The notes under the pieces were generated by a model. The model saw only the letters and a program-made list of their open reading frames with translations. It was not told where the DNA came from and ran no database searches. Positions 12,261 through 23,015 of a stretch of DNA of 64,000 nt are shown here, in pieces. A program made the translations under genes and the position numbers. Source of the stretch: Leptodactylus fallax (taxonomy: Eukaryota > Chordata > Amphibia > Anura > Leptodactylidae); contig CAMRHE010000133.1 of assembly GCA_947044405.1 (NCBI GenBank), forward strand, positions 372,001-436,000. The letters are read 5' to 3'. Positions within the stretch are counted from its first letter, which is position 1, and every line of letters starts with the position of its first letter.

Positions 12261-12976
12261 TACCCAACTCTTTGAATGTCTTGTGTTGTCCTAAATTTCA
12301 TCTACAGTTTCTTCTTCATTCACACCCAAAACAAAGAAAAAAAATTCCTGTGTCCATCATGTGACCTAACAACTCATCTGATTTAGGGCCTATTCCCACC
12401 TTCAGGATTTGGTGAGGGATTCTGCCCACCGAATGGCGCTAATCCTCATGTAGATCCATGTCACATCAACGACAGAAATCCAAGTGTCAGCCTTGGATTC
12501 TTTAGTAAAGATGTGTCAGATTTGACATAGGAAAATCTGGCATGTGTGAACATACCCGTAATCTCCGGCAATGCTCTCCGATAATAAGCTGATGATACTG
12601 CAGGATAAGCAAAGTATTGGCTCCAGAACTGCACATTTAGTGAAATGTTGTAAAATTTTGTTGAATTTTCCTGTAACAATAAAATGGTCTGTGGTTAATT
12701 TTATCCAAATTTTGAAACTATATCTTTATTTAACACGTACAAAGCAAATAAAAACAACTTTTTATGGTTAAATTGACAGAACGACTTAGAATAAGAAGAA
12801 AGTTACAGGGATGCAGCAAAGTCCTGGCTTAGTTCTGCATGACGTGAAATGCTCCTTCAGTTTCCTTGCTTGGCTAAGAACCCTATCCTCTGGCGTAACG
12901 ATAAAAAGTTTTGTTGCTTCAAACTAAAAAATAAGTTTGTTGCAAGTTTGTAAGTTTTCTTTATATAGATGTAATG
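12261..12976. other. MAML2 intronic sequence upstream of the L1
   Basis: No gene. Ends at the A-rich L1 target site. Confidence 0.5.
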
Positions 12977-12990
12977 AAAAAAAATATATT

Positions 12991-15197
12991 CATACAGACT
13001 GTTCTAATTACCGCCCTATCGCTCTTTTAAACTCTGACCTTAAGCTTTTCACTAAGCTTCTGGCAACTAGGCTTAGCGATTGGCTGCCCTCTCTCGTCCA
13101 CAAGGACCAGGTGGGTTTCGTCCCCTGCAGGCAGGGGGGAGACAACACCAGAAGGGAAGTGGATTTGATTGACGTGGCCAACCGTTCGGCTACCCCCACC
13201 CTTATCTTAGGCCTAGACGCAGAGAAGGCTTTCGATCGCCTTGACTGGTCCTTTATGTTGGCCACTCTTGAGCGCTTCGGTTTTTCTGGGGCTTTCCTAA
13301 CGGCAATTCGAGCTTTGTATTCCACTCCCTCAGCGGATGTCAAACTTCCAAATGCTACCTCTCCCCCTTTCCCGATCCGTAATGGGACTCGTCAGGGATG
13401 TCCCCTCTCCCCTTTAATTTTCGCCCTCTGTATTGAGCCCCTGGCGTCCCGGATCAGGTCCAACCCAGATATTATGGGCGTTGCGGTTCGTGACAGGGAA
13501 TTCAAGGTATCCCTATTTGCAGATGATGTCCTTTTAACCCTGTCCAACCTCCATACCACCCTCCCGAATCTCCTCAGTACACTCAAAGATTACAGTAACA
13601 TGTCAGGCTATAAGGTCAACCCTGTAAAAACTGAGGCCCTCCCTATCAACATTTCGGATCCTACCTTACAGATACTTAAAACCAATTATAATTTCCAATG
13701 GAGGGACCATTCGCTCCGCTATTTGGGTGTCCAGCTTTCTACGACCTATTCCTCCCTGTACTCTGCCAACTATCCTCGCTTATTCAATGAGCTCCGTTCC
13801 CTTCTGGATAAATGGCGCCCCCTTCACATCTCCCTATTTGGGCGGATTACAGCAGTTAAGATGACCCTCCTCCCTAAACTCCTTTACTACTTTGAAACAC
13901 TCCCAGTGTCGGTGCCGAGGTGCGAATTAAGATCCCTTCAAAAGGCAATTTTCCAGTTTATATGGAACGCTAAGCGCCATCGTATCCTACTTTCAGTGAT
14001 GTTGGCTGGTAAGGCTGAGGGGGGTTTGGCGGTGCCACACATTCTGCACTATTACTGGGCTGCCCATCTTCGGGCCCTCCCGTTTTGGGCAGCGCCCCGA
14101 GCATACACCAGGTGGGTTGAAATAGAGAAGCTTTGGCTGGCCCCAGTGCATCCGAATGCCTTCCTGTGGTTGCGCTACCCCCCTCACCTGCTACCCCCCT
14201 ATTGGGACCCATTAAGTTTACAAGGGCAATCTGGAATACATGCTCTAAGCAATTTGCCTTAGCTTCTCGCTCCTCATCCATGATCTTGTTTCTCTATAAC
14301 CCGCTCCTCCCGGAGGGACTTTCCTCTGCTTTGGTGCACCCTTGGAGCAGGCTAGGTCTGTTCCAGATTGCGGATCTGGTCGACCCCTCGACCCTGGAGC
14401 TCAGACCCTTTACCTTGACCCTACACTTGCCAGCTACGGAGTGGTTTCATTACCAACAAATAACACACTTTGCTCGAGCTCAACTTGGGTCCAGGCAAGT
14501 CTCACTACTCACAACTTTTGAAAGGCTGTGCCGTGCTGGCACTTCTACAAAGGGACTTATATCTAATATATATAGAATTTTGTCCTCCCCTGAGGGGCGA
14601 CCTCCCCCAGCACACAGATACATGACTAGGTGGGAGGAGGCTCTGCGTAGGCAGGTCTCACCTGGACAGTGGCAGACCATATGGTCCCGAGCTGCCCAGT
14701 CCTCATCCTGCATTACGTTCCGTGAGACCCAATATAAAATCCTCATGCACTGGTATCACACGCCTGCACTGCTTCATACCCTTAATCCTAATATTCCCTC
14801 CTCGTGTTGGTGTTGTCAGACCTCGCTGGGTACAGTGTGTCACATTTTTTGGGATTGCCCCATTATTTGTACTTTTTAGACGGAGGTGCAACTTCTCACT
14901 GAGGCCCTCTTTACACAGGGGGTCCCCCTGGACCCCATGACCTACTTGCTTAATCTACCTCCCGGACATTTGGGCAGGGGGGCGTCTAGGCTGTTTTTAT
15001 ACCTATGTACTGCAGCGAAGACTCTGATTGCCCGTCACTGGAGGGAGACGCTCCCTCCCACGGGGACTGAACTATGTGCCCGCATGAAGGACATCCGCAG
15101 TCTTGTATTTCTGACAGCTACTCTAAACCACACTGTGGAGGCTTTTAATTCCATATGGTCGTACTGGGATTCCTATTCTATTTTACATGGCCTTTGA
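12991..15197 (+). pseudogene. L1 ORF2 fragment: reverse transcriptase and C-terminal Cys motif
   Basis: Frame 1 from 12991 to about 14260 reads a reverse transcriptase beginning at NYRPIALLN. It has GLDAEKAFDRLDW, NGTRQGCPLSPLIFAL and the catalytic FADDVLL (13516 onward). A frameshift between 14133 and 14260 moves the frame. The second frame continues to a TAG at 14877-14879 just after the Cys-rich motif CWCC...CHIFWDC, and then runs in the same frame to TGA at 15197. The endonuclease and the start of ORF2 are missing through 5' truncation. With one frameshift and one premature stop it is a dead but fairly young copy. It belongs to the L1/Tx1-like LINE clade. Confidence 0.9.
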
Positions 15198-15456
15198 CTC
15201 CAACCGAACTGTGTCCCCCCCCCCCCTCCTCCCATTCTCCGTATCTCTCCCTTTTTTTTTTTTTTTTCCTCTTTCCCCCCCCTTGTCTGGTGTCTGATAA
15301 TGTTCTATTTGCTGTTGATTTCTATATATCTATAAATCTATATATGCAGAGGATTTTGTTTTTGTATAGCTCCATCTGTTGTGGTTTTTCCTCTTAAATG
15401 TATACCTTATTGTAAAATACTTTAATAAAAAATTACAGTTAAAAAAAAAAAAAAGA
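12991..15456 (+). mobile_element. 5'-truncated L1 retrotransposon with 14-bp TSD
   Basis: The element starts inside ORF2 and ends with AATAAAAAATTACAGTT and a poly(A) tract. The 14-mer AAAAAAAATATATT lies at 12977-12990 and again at 15457-15470, as expected from target-primed insertion. Removing the element would restore an ordinary AT-rich target. The 3' UTR (15198-15420) is pyrimidine-rich, with long C and T runs. Confidence 0.92.
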
Positions 15457-15498
15457 AAAAAAAATATATTATTAGGTAATTCTGAAGGGGGTCTGCTG

Positions 15499-15932
15499 TT
15501 AAAGGGGTTGTCCAGGATAACCCATTTTTTGCACAGAGGCTGGGGCAGGTAGAAAAAAAAAACAAAAACAAAAAAAAAACATACCTGTCCCCGGTGCTCC
15601 GGTGTCTCCAACCGCAGTCCAGTCCTGCTGCTCCTGGGTCTTGTTTTGGCGGAAGTCCCGGCTTCACATGACCACCGAGGCCAATCAGCGGCCTAAGGAA
15701 AGGACACGGAACGTCACAGGTGGCGAATTTAAGTGACATCCCAGTTCCTTTACTTAGGCCACTAATTGGCCTCAGCGGCCACGTGCAGCAGGGACTTCTG
15801 CCCAAACAATATCCCGGAGCACCAGGACCGGACCGCGGGGGGAGACACCAGAGCACTGGGGACAGGTGAGTGGTTTTTTTTACCTTCCCTAGCCAACGTG
15901 CTAAAAACGGGTTATCCTGGACATCCCTTTAA
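15499..15932. mobile_element. TTAA palindromic MITE (T2/Kolobok-like)
   Basis: TTAAAGGGGTTGTCCAGGAT at the left and ATCCTGGACATCCCTTTAA at the right form terminal inverted repeats on TTAA. The inner arms carry GGTGCTCCGGTG/CCGGAGCACC and GGCCAATCAGCGGCC against TTGGCCTCAGCGGCC. It abuts the L1 tail. Confidence 0.82.
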
Positions 15933-16237
15933 GGATCCTCAGAGTTGTTACAAAGAGCTGCTGTCACTCTGGAGAGCCTGTACTGTCCTGCAAGATACAG
16001 ATGACCCATTGGTTTGAATGGGCAATGTGTAATCCTTACTTTCACCTGTGGTGGAGCTGAAGCAACAGATTACAGCTGATTGCACTGATATCCCTCCACT
16101 GTCAGAAGGGCGGACCTTACAGCTTAGCCTCATTGCTGGAGGCTCGATGACGCTGAGCAGGCCCACCTTTCTGACAGTGAAGGGATATTGGTGCCGAAAC
16201 TAACGGCACTGATATCTCCGGCACCCGGGCGCATAAG
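15933..16237. other. Repeat-derived spacer between MITEs
   Basis: No coding signal. Contains paired GTCAGAAGG / CCTTTCTGAC words and the phrase AACTAACGGCACTGATATCT that recurs near 56440 and, in part, 53940, so it is probably a MITE fragment. Confidence 0.5.
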
Positions 16238-16679
16238 AGAACCTTTCACCACCAGCAAATTCATAGGTGCTGCTCCACAATTCTAGAGCAGTTAGAATTT
16301 TTTTCTTTAGCCCCCACCATTCCTGAGAAAGCAGTGCAGTTAGCTTTAGTGTCTAATATGTTAATGAGGCTGTCTGATGTCAAGTGGGTGGTGTCAAGGA
16401 GGAGCAAGCAAGGGGGAGTGATTCACAGCTCTCTGACACTGTCTGCCTCTGATTAGACAGTGTGTGTTAATATAATTTTCAGGAGGCACAGTATGTGTTA
16501 CTATTTTCAGGAGGAACAGTGTGTATTACTATTATTTTCAGGAGGCAACGCCCACTTGACAGTAGAGAGTCTAGCCTATCAGGAGCGAAAAAAATATCTG
16601 CACTGATTGCTCAGGAATGGGGGGGCTAGATAAAAAAAATCCATTGATTTGGTAGAGGTGGTGAAAGGTCTTCTTTAAT
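16238..16679. mobile_element. Inverted-repeat element with CTTTCACCACC ends
   Basis: AGAACCTTTCACCACC at the left and GGTGGTGAAAGGTCTTC at the right are terminal inverses. The arms continue as CCCCACCATTCCTGAG against CTCAGGAATGGGGGGG. A 28-bp motif with TTTTCAGGAGG is repeated three times near 16480-16550. Confidence 0.75.
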
Positions 16680-17866
16680 TGGTAATAGGAGAGAAGATCC
16701 TGTATCCCCTGCCCTGCGGTGAAAGGGCTACATTGGTAAGAGGGGTGATAATATAAAGAAAAATTCCTGTATCCCTTGTGGTGGGGTGACTGCAGGCTAT
16801 ACAGGGGACAAGTGGCAATAACAAGGTGTGAATGCTAAAGGGGATGTTGACATGAAGAAAGGTTCCTGTATGAAAGTAACAGGCTGTGATCTTTCTTCCT
16901 GATGATACTTGCAGCTTTTTCCTCCCACCCTTCTCTTACAGAAACAGTGCAGGGTGTGCATGTCGAGGTGTTGAGGTGGAACTGATTTTACAGGGAAAGT
17001 AACTCTGAATATCATCCTTTCCCCATTGACTTCAATAGAGGTTCCATTCCTCTCCCTTCCCTTGCCGAATGGGACCAGGTCTATAATCTTCGGAATGGAG
17101 CATTGGACCAGCATTGGGAGAGACTCGGCCTGCACACTCGGTTGTGTACATAAGGCCATAACAAGAAAATAAAATGTTCCATGATGCCCTTCAGACAAGT
17201 TCTGAACCCTGAATACTGCACCTAGAATATTCTAGCTGTGTCATGCGATTAATGACGTATTACATATATCATAGGCAAGGACAAGCTGATGTGACAATCT
17301 ACATGTGATATTGTAACCAACTGTGGATACCTCACTTCCATCTTGTCCACTCGAAGCAAGATGTGGACCAGCTCCACCTGGAGAGCAGAGCTTGCTCTTA
17401 CATGGAAAGAATCCATTAGATATAAGGAAATCTCTTCCAAATAGATGTGAAACTATCAGAGATAAAGAAAAATAAGCTCGGCAAAGACTTTCTTGTACTT
17501 TGAAAGACAGCCAATGACTTAGTGCACAATTCCGAGGTCTTTATTGAGTAGCATTCCAAAACCTCCTCACATTCCTATGGAGTCTTTGATCTCCTCTTCA
17601 AATAACCATAAATTCTAGCAGAAGATGCTCTGATGATTAAAATAAATCTTTGCTACCTTCTTAACTCACTTGTTATGTCAAAACTTGGACAAGTCATCTT
17701 GGAAATGAGCTGAGCTGTCTCTTTCATTTACTAAAGTAATTATGTTTGAGCAAGACAAAAGGATCCGACTCATTGTGTTACACTTTATTATTCACCTTTC
17801 CCCTAAAATAAGGATTCGTGGAATAAACATTGAAGGTGTCTTTTTTGGAAAGGACCAAAGGAGGAC
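16680..17866. other. MAML2 intronic sequence with dispersed repeat fragments
   Basis: The 16690-16920 part shares words (AAGAGGGGTGATAA, GTTCCTGT, AACAGGCTGTGATCTTT) with 40640-40850 and is a dispersed repeat. The 16960-17165 part resembles a MITE seen at 43090-43230 (GGAATGGAGCATTGGAC, CACTCGGTTGTG). 17170-17866 shows no gene. Confidence 0.5.
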
Positions 17867-18229
17867 TTAAAGGGGTTATATCAACTTTAGTAGTTATCCT
17901 ATCAATAAGGTAGGGAATAACTTCATGATGGGTGGGGGTCCATTCACTCAGACCCCCACCGATCCCAAGAATGAGGGACTATTTCCCCCGTCCTGATGGA
18001 GCAGTAGCATTCATATCCTAAGGGAGCAACAGAGATGGCTGAACGCTGCTATACAGAGGATGGAGCCTTCTGCTTCTGTCTCTGTATAGGTTCCAGTATG
18101 GGAAGAAAGCCGTAGTAGCTGATCAGTGCAGTGTCCAGGTATCTGACCCCCTACTGATCTGATACTGATGGCCTATCCTGAGGACAGGTCATCAGTATCA
18201 AAACTGCCGGGGGACCAGAAAACCCCTTC
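17867..18229. mobile_element. TTAA MITE, first of three in a row
   Basis: Begins TTAAAGGGGTTATATCAAC and ends with AGAAAACCCCTTCA. It carries GTGGGGGTCC / GACCCCCACCG inverse words. Its right end is overprinted by the next element. Confidence 0.6.
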
Positions 18230-18230
18230 A

Positions 18231-18626
18231 CAGGGGTTGTACCAACTTTAGAAGATATCATCCTATTAAAAAGGTAAGGAATAACTTCTGGATTGGTGGG
18301 GGTCCATCCTCTCAGAACCCCATCGGTCTCGCTCCCCCCATCCTGATAGAGTAGCTGGCTGAGCATATGCCCTGCCACAAGATTCATTCTTTGTGGGATC
18401 GCCAGAGATAGCTGAGCGCTGTATTCAGCTATCTCCAGTGCTCCCATAAAAAATGAATGGAGTGGCAGGGAACATAGTCAGCCTACCGCTCCATCAGGAT
18501 GGGGGAACCAGACCCTCGTTCTTGGAATCGGTGGGTCTTAGTGGGGGGGGGACCCTCACCAATAATGATGTTATGCCCTACTCTGTCGATAGGATATAAT
18601 TTCTAAAGTTGGTACAACCCCTTTAA
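18231..18626. mobile_element. TTAA MITE, second of three in a row
   Basis: Left CAGGGGTTGTACCAACTTTA, right TAAAGTTGGTACAACCCCTT, perfect over about 18 bases. The inner arms hold CAGAGATAGCTGAGCGCTG against CAGCTATCTCCAG. It ends on TTAA at 18623-18626. Confidence 0.8.
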
Positions 18627-18964
18627 AGGGGATTTTTGATATTGTACAACACCCAGACCCTGCACTGATCAGCTGTTACAGGCTGCCTATTATGTCAGAA
18701 CCAATACAGGGAATGGAGTCAAAAGCAGAAGCCTCTGTCTTCTGTATAGCAACTGTACCAGAGAACTGCAGCTCTGCTCCCATTCAAGTGAATAGTAGCA
18801 GAGCTGTAGTACTCCGGCTTGGCTACCATACAGGGGATACAACCTTCTCCTTCTGGTTCTGGCAATGGAGGCAGACCGGAACCACTGATCAGTGCAGGTT
18901 CCAGGTGGTAGACCCTAACCAATCATTATTAAAATTGGCTAGGGGACCAGAAAAACCGCTTTAA
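18623..18964. mobile_element. TTAA MITE, third of three, sharing its TTAA
   Basis: Starts TTAAAGGGGATTTTTG at the same TTAA that closes the preceding element and ends ACCGCTTTAA. Inner arms: ACCCAGACCCTGCACTGATC against GATCAGTGCAGG. Confidence 0.65.
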
Positions 18965-20498
18965 TGGATGTTCACGCTACTCATGGTTGAGGCACCGTAA
19001 TGCCTCACAAGTTTAGAGTACATTTCACCATTGTGGAAGAGAATCCCACAATGGTACCCAGACTGAAGATTCTACATCTCTTGCAAAACCATCAAAACAC
19101 CTTAAAGGGCCTGTCTCATGAAGGGTTATGTGGACACATAGGGTGAAGCCACCTTCTTGGGACCTCTCCTCTATGAGCCAGAGAAGAGATGTGCCCAGTA
19201 AGAGCAGGTCTTCTGGTGGTCATGAGCTGGCCCTATAATATACATTCTTACATCAGAAAGGTCACCATATACTATTAGGTTTCCCCTGCAGTGAGTGCTC
19301 AACAGTTTGTGGAGTGTTAGGACATATCTTGATGGCTTCCACTGTTGGGTTATTTAGCTTCCTAGGAATAGTGTTCCTCTGCAATTGTTTTATAATTCTG
19401 ATGGATTTTTATTAGGCCAAGGGATCTGAGTAGAACTCCTACCTGTACACCAACTGCATTGAAGACCAAAGAGTCAGTTCTTGGCTTTTAAGGGGTTGTG
19501 CTAGTTTTACAACATTCACTATCCACAGAGACTATCTGCTGCATTCAGATGGCGGTGTGAGGGACCAGCATTCTCATGATATGAGGATCCCAGTAGGTGA
19601 ACCTCCACCATTGGATATGATCTCCTATCCTGATGATAATGGATAAGGTATAAGCTTGGTATAATACCTTCAATGCCAAGAAATGATAGGTGGCAATGCA
19701 CAGAGCAAATGGTCATGCATGGACCCTACAGTACATATTAAGAAGCCTTAAGTACTTCATATGCTGGTTACATAGTAGATGAGCTTGGATGAAGACATTA
19801 GTCCATCAAGTCCAACCTATAACCCTACAAGTACCTTACAGTGGTTCATGATGCCACTGTATGCCAGAGGAGAATACCTCTATGGTATACTATGCCAAGT
19901 GGAATCCAAATTATTTTTCATAGAACTGATGAGAAAAAAACTTCCTTGTGCCTCTGTATAATATTATATAGTATGGCCATGGCTATTTTTCACAGCATAG
20001 AGTGGCTAGAATAATGTCTACCATTCTGGAGGACCCAGTATGTCCATGTCTTATATGGACAGTCTTGTTAATTTCAGAGGAAAACATGCAATACTCGATT
20101 TCACCAGTGGTGCCGCTGCAGGAAAACTGAATACTTCTTGCTAGATTCCCCTGATGCTGGGAGTCCCAGAAGCAGAACTCTCATTAAAATAATATCAGAA
20201 TATTACTTTATATAATTATTGAGCTATCGGTCCGATCTTCAATGGGGCAAGCCGAGGGAGTGGTCAAAATTGGTGCGATCCCAGCTCACACACCTCACCA
20301 ATTCTGATCCCAATGCATGGCATTAACCTATATTATCACCATTCCTGCACTCACTGCAACACACATAAGACATCTGAACATTAAAAAACTAATAGCTTGC
20401 ATTTTAAAAACTGCCCATGAGGAGGCAAATTCGCATAGACTACACCCCTTTGTGTTCCTTGACGATTGTTGGCAGCTATTGTAATACTGCATATAGAA
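18965..20498. other. MAML2 intronic sequence, no gene seen
   Basis: No exon-like segment on either strand. 19495-19720 has weak fold-back character. The 20000-20200 stretch (GAGGACCCAGTATGTC, then CACCAGTGGTGCCGCTGCAGG) resembles 57585-57720, so it is part of a dispersed repeat. Confidence 0.5.
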
Positions 20499-21744
20499 TT
20501 AAAGGGACACTCCAGTGTTTTTTACTCATTATATTGTATTTTATAGTTGTCTATGCACAGTGTCCTCAATTATCCTGCTTTTCACCATGATCACAGCGTG
20601 ACCTCCTTGTTTCTAGCATGGGTTGCTGTGTAAAGAGGAGAGCTCTCTCTGTTGCCTGCAGATACTATTAAAAACTACCATGTGACCTTAGATTCATCAA
20701 ACCTCTCCTCCTGTTCTTTTGCCCTATCTCTTCTGCCATAATACCTGCCTGTTCCCACATATTCTTCTCCCTATACCCCCATATCGCACATATTGTCCAT
20801 AGTACCCCCCTTTTTCACACTGAAGGTCACCATGCCTCCATTACTTTACCCAGTGTTACCAGTAGCAGTTGGTACAGCTTCCAGGAACTTTGGTCACATC
20901 TTCCAAATAGTCTAGGGTCATGGAAGGTTCATTTTAGTATTAGACATGCAGACATGGGTGCATGTGCTAGACATGGGTATAAGTACTAGACATGGGTGCA
21001 GGAGCTAGACATGGGTGCAGGAACTAGACATGGGTGCAGGAGCTAGACATGAGTATAGGTGCTAGACATGAGTATAGGTACTAGACATGGGTGCAAGAGC
21101 TAGACATGGGTGCAAGAGCTAGACATAGGTATAGGTGCTAGACAAGGGTATAGGTATTAGGCATGGGTGCAGGTGGTAGACAAGGGTATAGGTGCTAGAC
21201 ATGGGTACAGGAGCTAGACATGGGTACAGGAGCTAGACATGGGTGCAGGATCTAGACATTGGTATAGGTGCTAGACAAGTATTAGGCATGGGTGCAGGTT
21301 TAGACATGGGTATAGGTGCTAGACATGGGTGCAGTTGCTAGACAAGGGTATAGGTATTAGGCATGGGTGCAGGTACTAGACATGGGTGTAGATGCTAGAC
21401 ATGGGTGCAGGAGCTAGACATGGGTATAGGTGCTAGACAAGGGTATAGGTATTAGGCATGGGTGCAGGTGCTAGACATGGGTATAGGTGCTAGACAAGGG
21501 TATAGGTATTAGGCATTGGTGCAGGTGCTAGACAAAGGTATAGGTGCTAGACATGGGTATAGGTATTAGGCATGGGTGCAGGTGCTAGACATGGGTATAG
21601 GTATTAGGCATGGGTGCAGGTGTTAGACAAAGGTATAGGTAGTAGACATGTGTAACAGAATTCGCAGTAGCATATTTTAAAACTACTTCAATGACTACTT
21701 TACACAGATAGAAACAAAAAAAAAAAGCCAGAGTGTTGCTTTAA
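20499..21744. mobile_element. TTAA-flanked element hosting a 19-bp minisatellite
   Basis: TTAAAGGGACACTCCAGTG at the left and GCCAGAGTGTTGCTTTAA at the right are imperfect inverses on TTAA, placed 1.2 kb apart. The interior holds ordinary sequence (20520-20938), the tandem array (20939-21652), and then a short AT-rich part before the right end. Confidence 0.7.
20939..21652. repeat. 19-bp minisatellite
   Basis: About 37 copies of a 19-bp unit such as TAGACATGGGTGCAGGAGC, with alternating sub-types (GGGTGCAGG, GGGTATAGG, AAGGGTATAGG, ATTAGGCATGGG). Sub-types recur in higher-order order toward the right, which suggests block duplication. Confidence 0.93.
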
Positions 21745-22514
21745 TACTTCCATAGACCTCTCCTTAGTGTATGTTACCATGTGCAGGCATTTCCTAGAAT
21801 CCCATGAAACCAGTCAACCAGATTCCAAGGTTAAGTATGTGTGGCGTGCACATATTTTATATATATATGTTTCCTCTCCGGCAGTCTATACATACTTTTC
21901 TACATTTACATTTTAATAAATCTCCCTTTAATAAGCGATGTTTTTCCCCCCGAACAATATAAAGCAGTATATCTTCCTGACCTTCCATTTAGTGATTTTT
22001 GGCAGCCGTACAGATAAGCTTACTTATAATAATTTCCAAACATCTTTGCCATAACCACAGCTTGACGGCATTAAGCATAAAACTCATCTAATCCTATGAA
22101 TGTATGTGCCATACACAGCACTGCCAAGGATAGCACAGCTCGGTGTACGGCTAAGCCTTGCTTTTCCAAGCAACCGGGGTGGAATTCCAGACCCCACATT
22201 TCTTGATACCTGACAAGTTTCTGCTAAAACTTTTTATGGTGGTGTTTTTGCAGGAAAACTTTGTTAATTTTTTTTCCTGAATTTTAATAGCGTGGCAGTG
22301 AAAGAGCGAGCGAAAATAGTGACTGTAGCTGCAGAAACAGAGCAGAAATGCAGAGGGAATGTAACTAGAAAGAGATCTAGATTTACTTCTCGCTGCCTAC
22401 TGTATATGGCAAGAGATCGCCATAACTTGGGGCTCCTGGGTCCAATGCAGACTTTGCATCATGGCCATCATTGTGTGCAATTGAAAATTCTGGTGAGAGG
22501 CTTTTGACACTAAG
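21745..22514. other. MAML2 intronic sequence, no gene seen
   Basis: No splice-bounded coding segment and no clear repeat family apart from a short TATA run near 21859-21868. Confidence 0.5.
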
Positions 22515-23015
22515 GATTTCTACAAGTGTTGGGCAAACCTCACGAGATTTGTGTTGTGAATATTTGCATAATTTCGTTCCAGTTCAAATTGGAACTGCTA
22601 TTATTATACTCTGCGGTCTAGGACAAACCGTCATACTCGCCGCTCCTGGGCTCCAGTGCAGATCCTCTTGTATTCTCCTGATTGATGTCATCAGCCGTGG
22701 CATGCCAACGTCTTGACACTTAGATGCAAGTGTCATGACATTGGCGCACCCCATGTGACTGCTGTTCCCCACAGTCAGTGACATCATCATACAGGGGGAA
22801 CAAGGACCTGCACCAGATGCCACAATGGAACCTAGTAGAGGTGAGTATGACTGTTTATATATTTACTCACCTCCTCTGGGCCTCCGCTTATTATTCCAAT
22901 AGTATTATAGTAGCGAGTGGATGACGAACCCCAAAAATGTCAGGTTCAGTAGAACCCAAAATTTTTATTAAATTTGTAATGTACTCAGCTTGTTACAAAC
23001 CAGTTTACTCATCCC
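22515..23015. mobile_element. Fold-back element with ATTATTATACT core ends
   Basis: Outer ends GTGTTGGGCAAACCTCACG and AAACCAGTTTACTCATCCCT. Inside is CTATTATTATACTCTGCGGT against TTATTATTCC...TATAGTAG, and further in GTCATGACATTGG / CATGCCAACGTC. It is related to 39925-40430 and to the segment inside the hAT element at 4238-4612. Confidence 0.6.
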
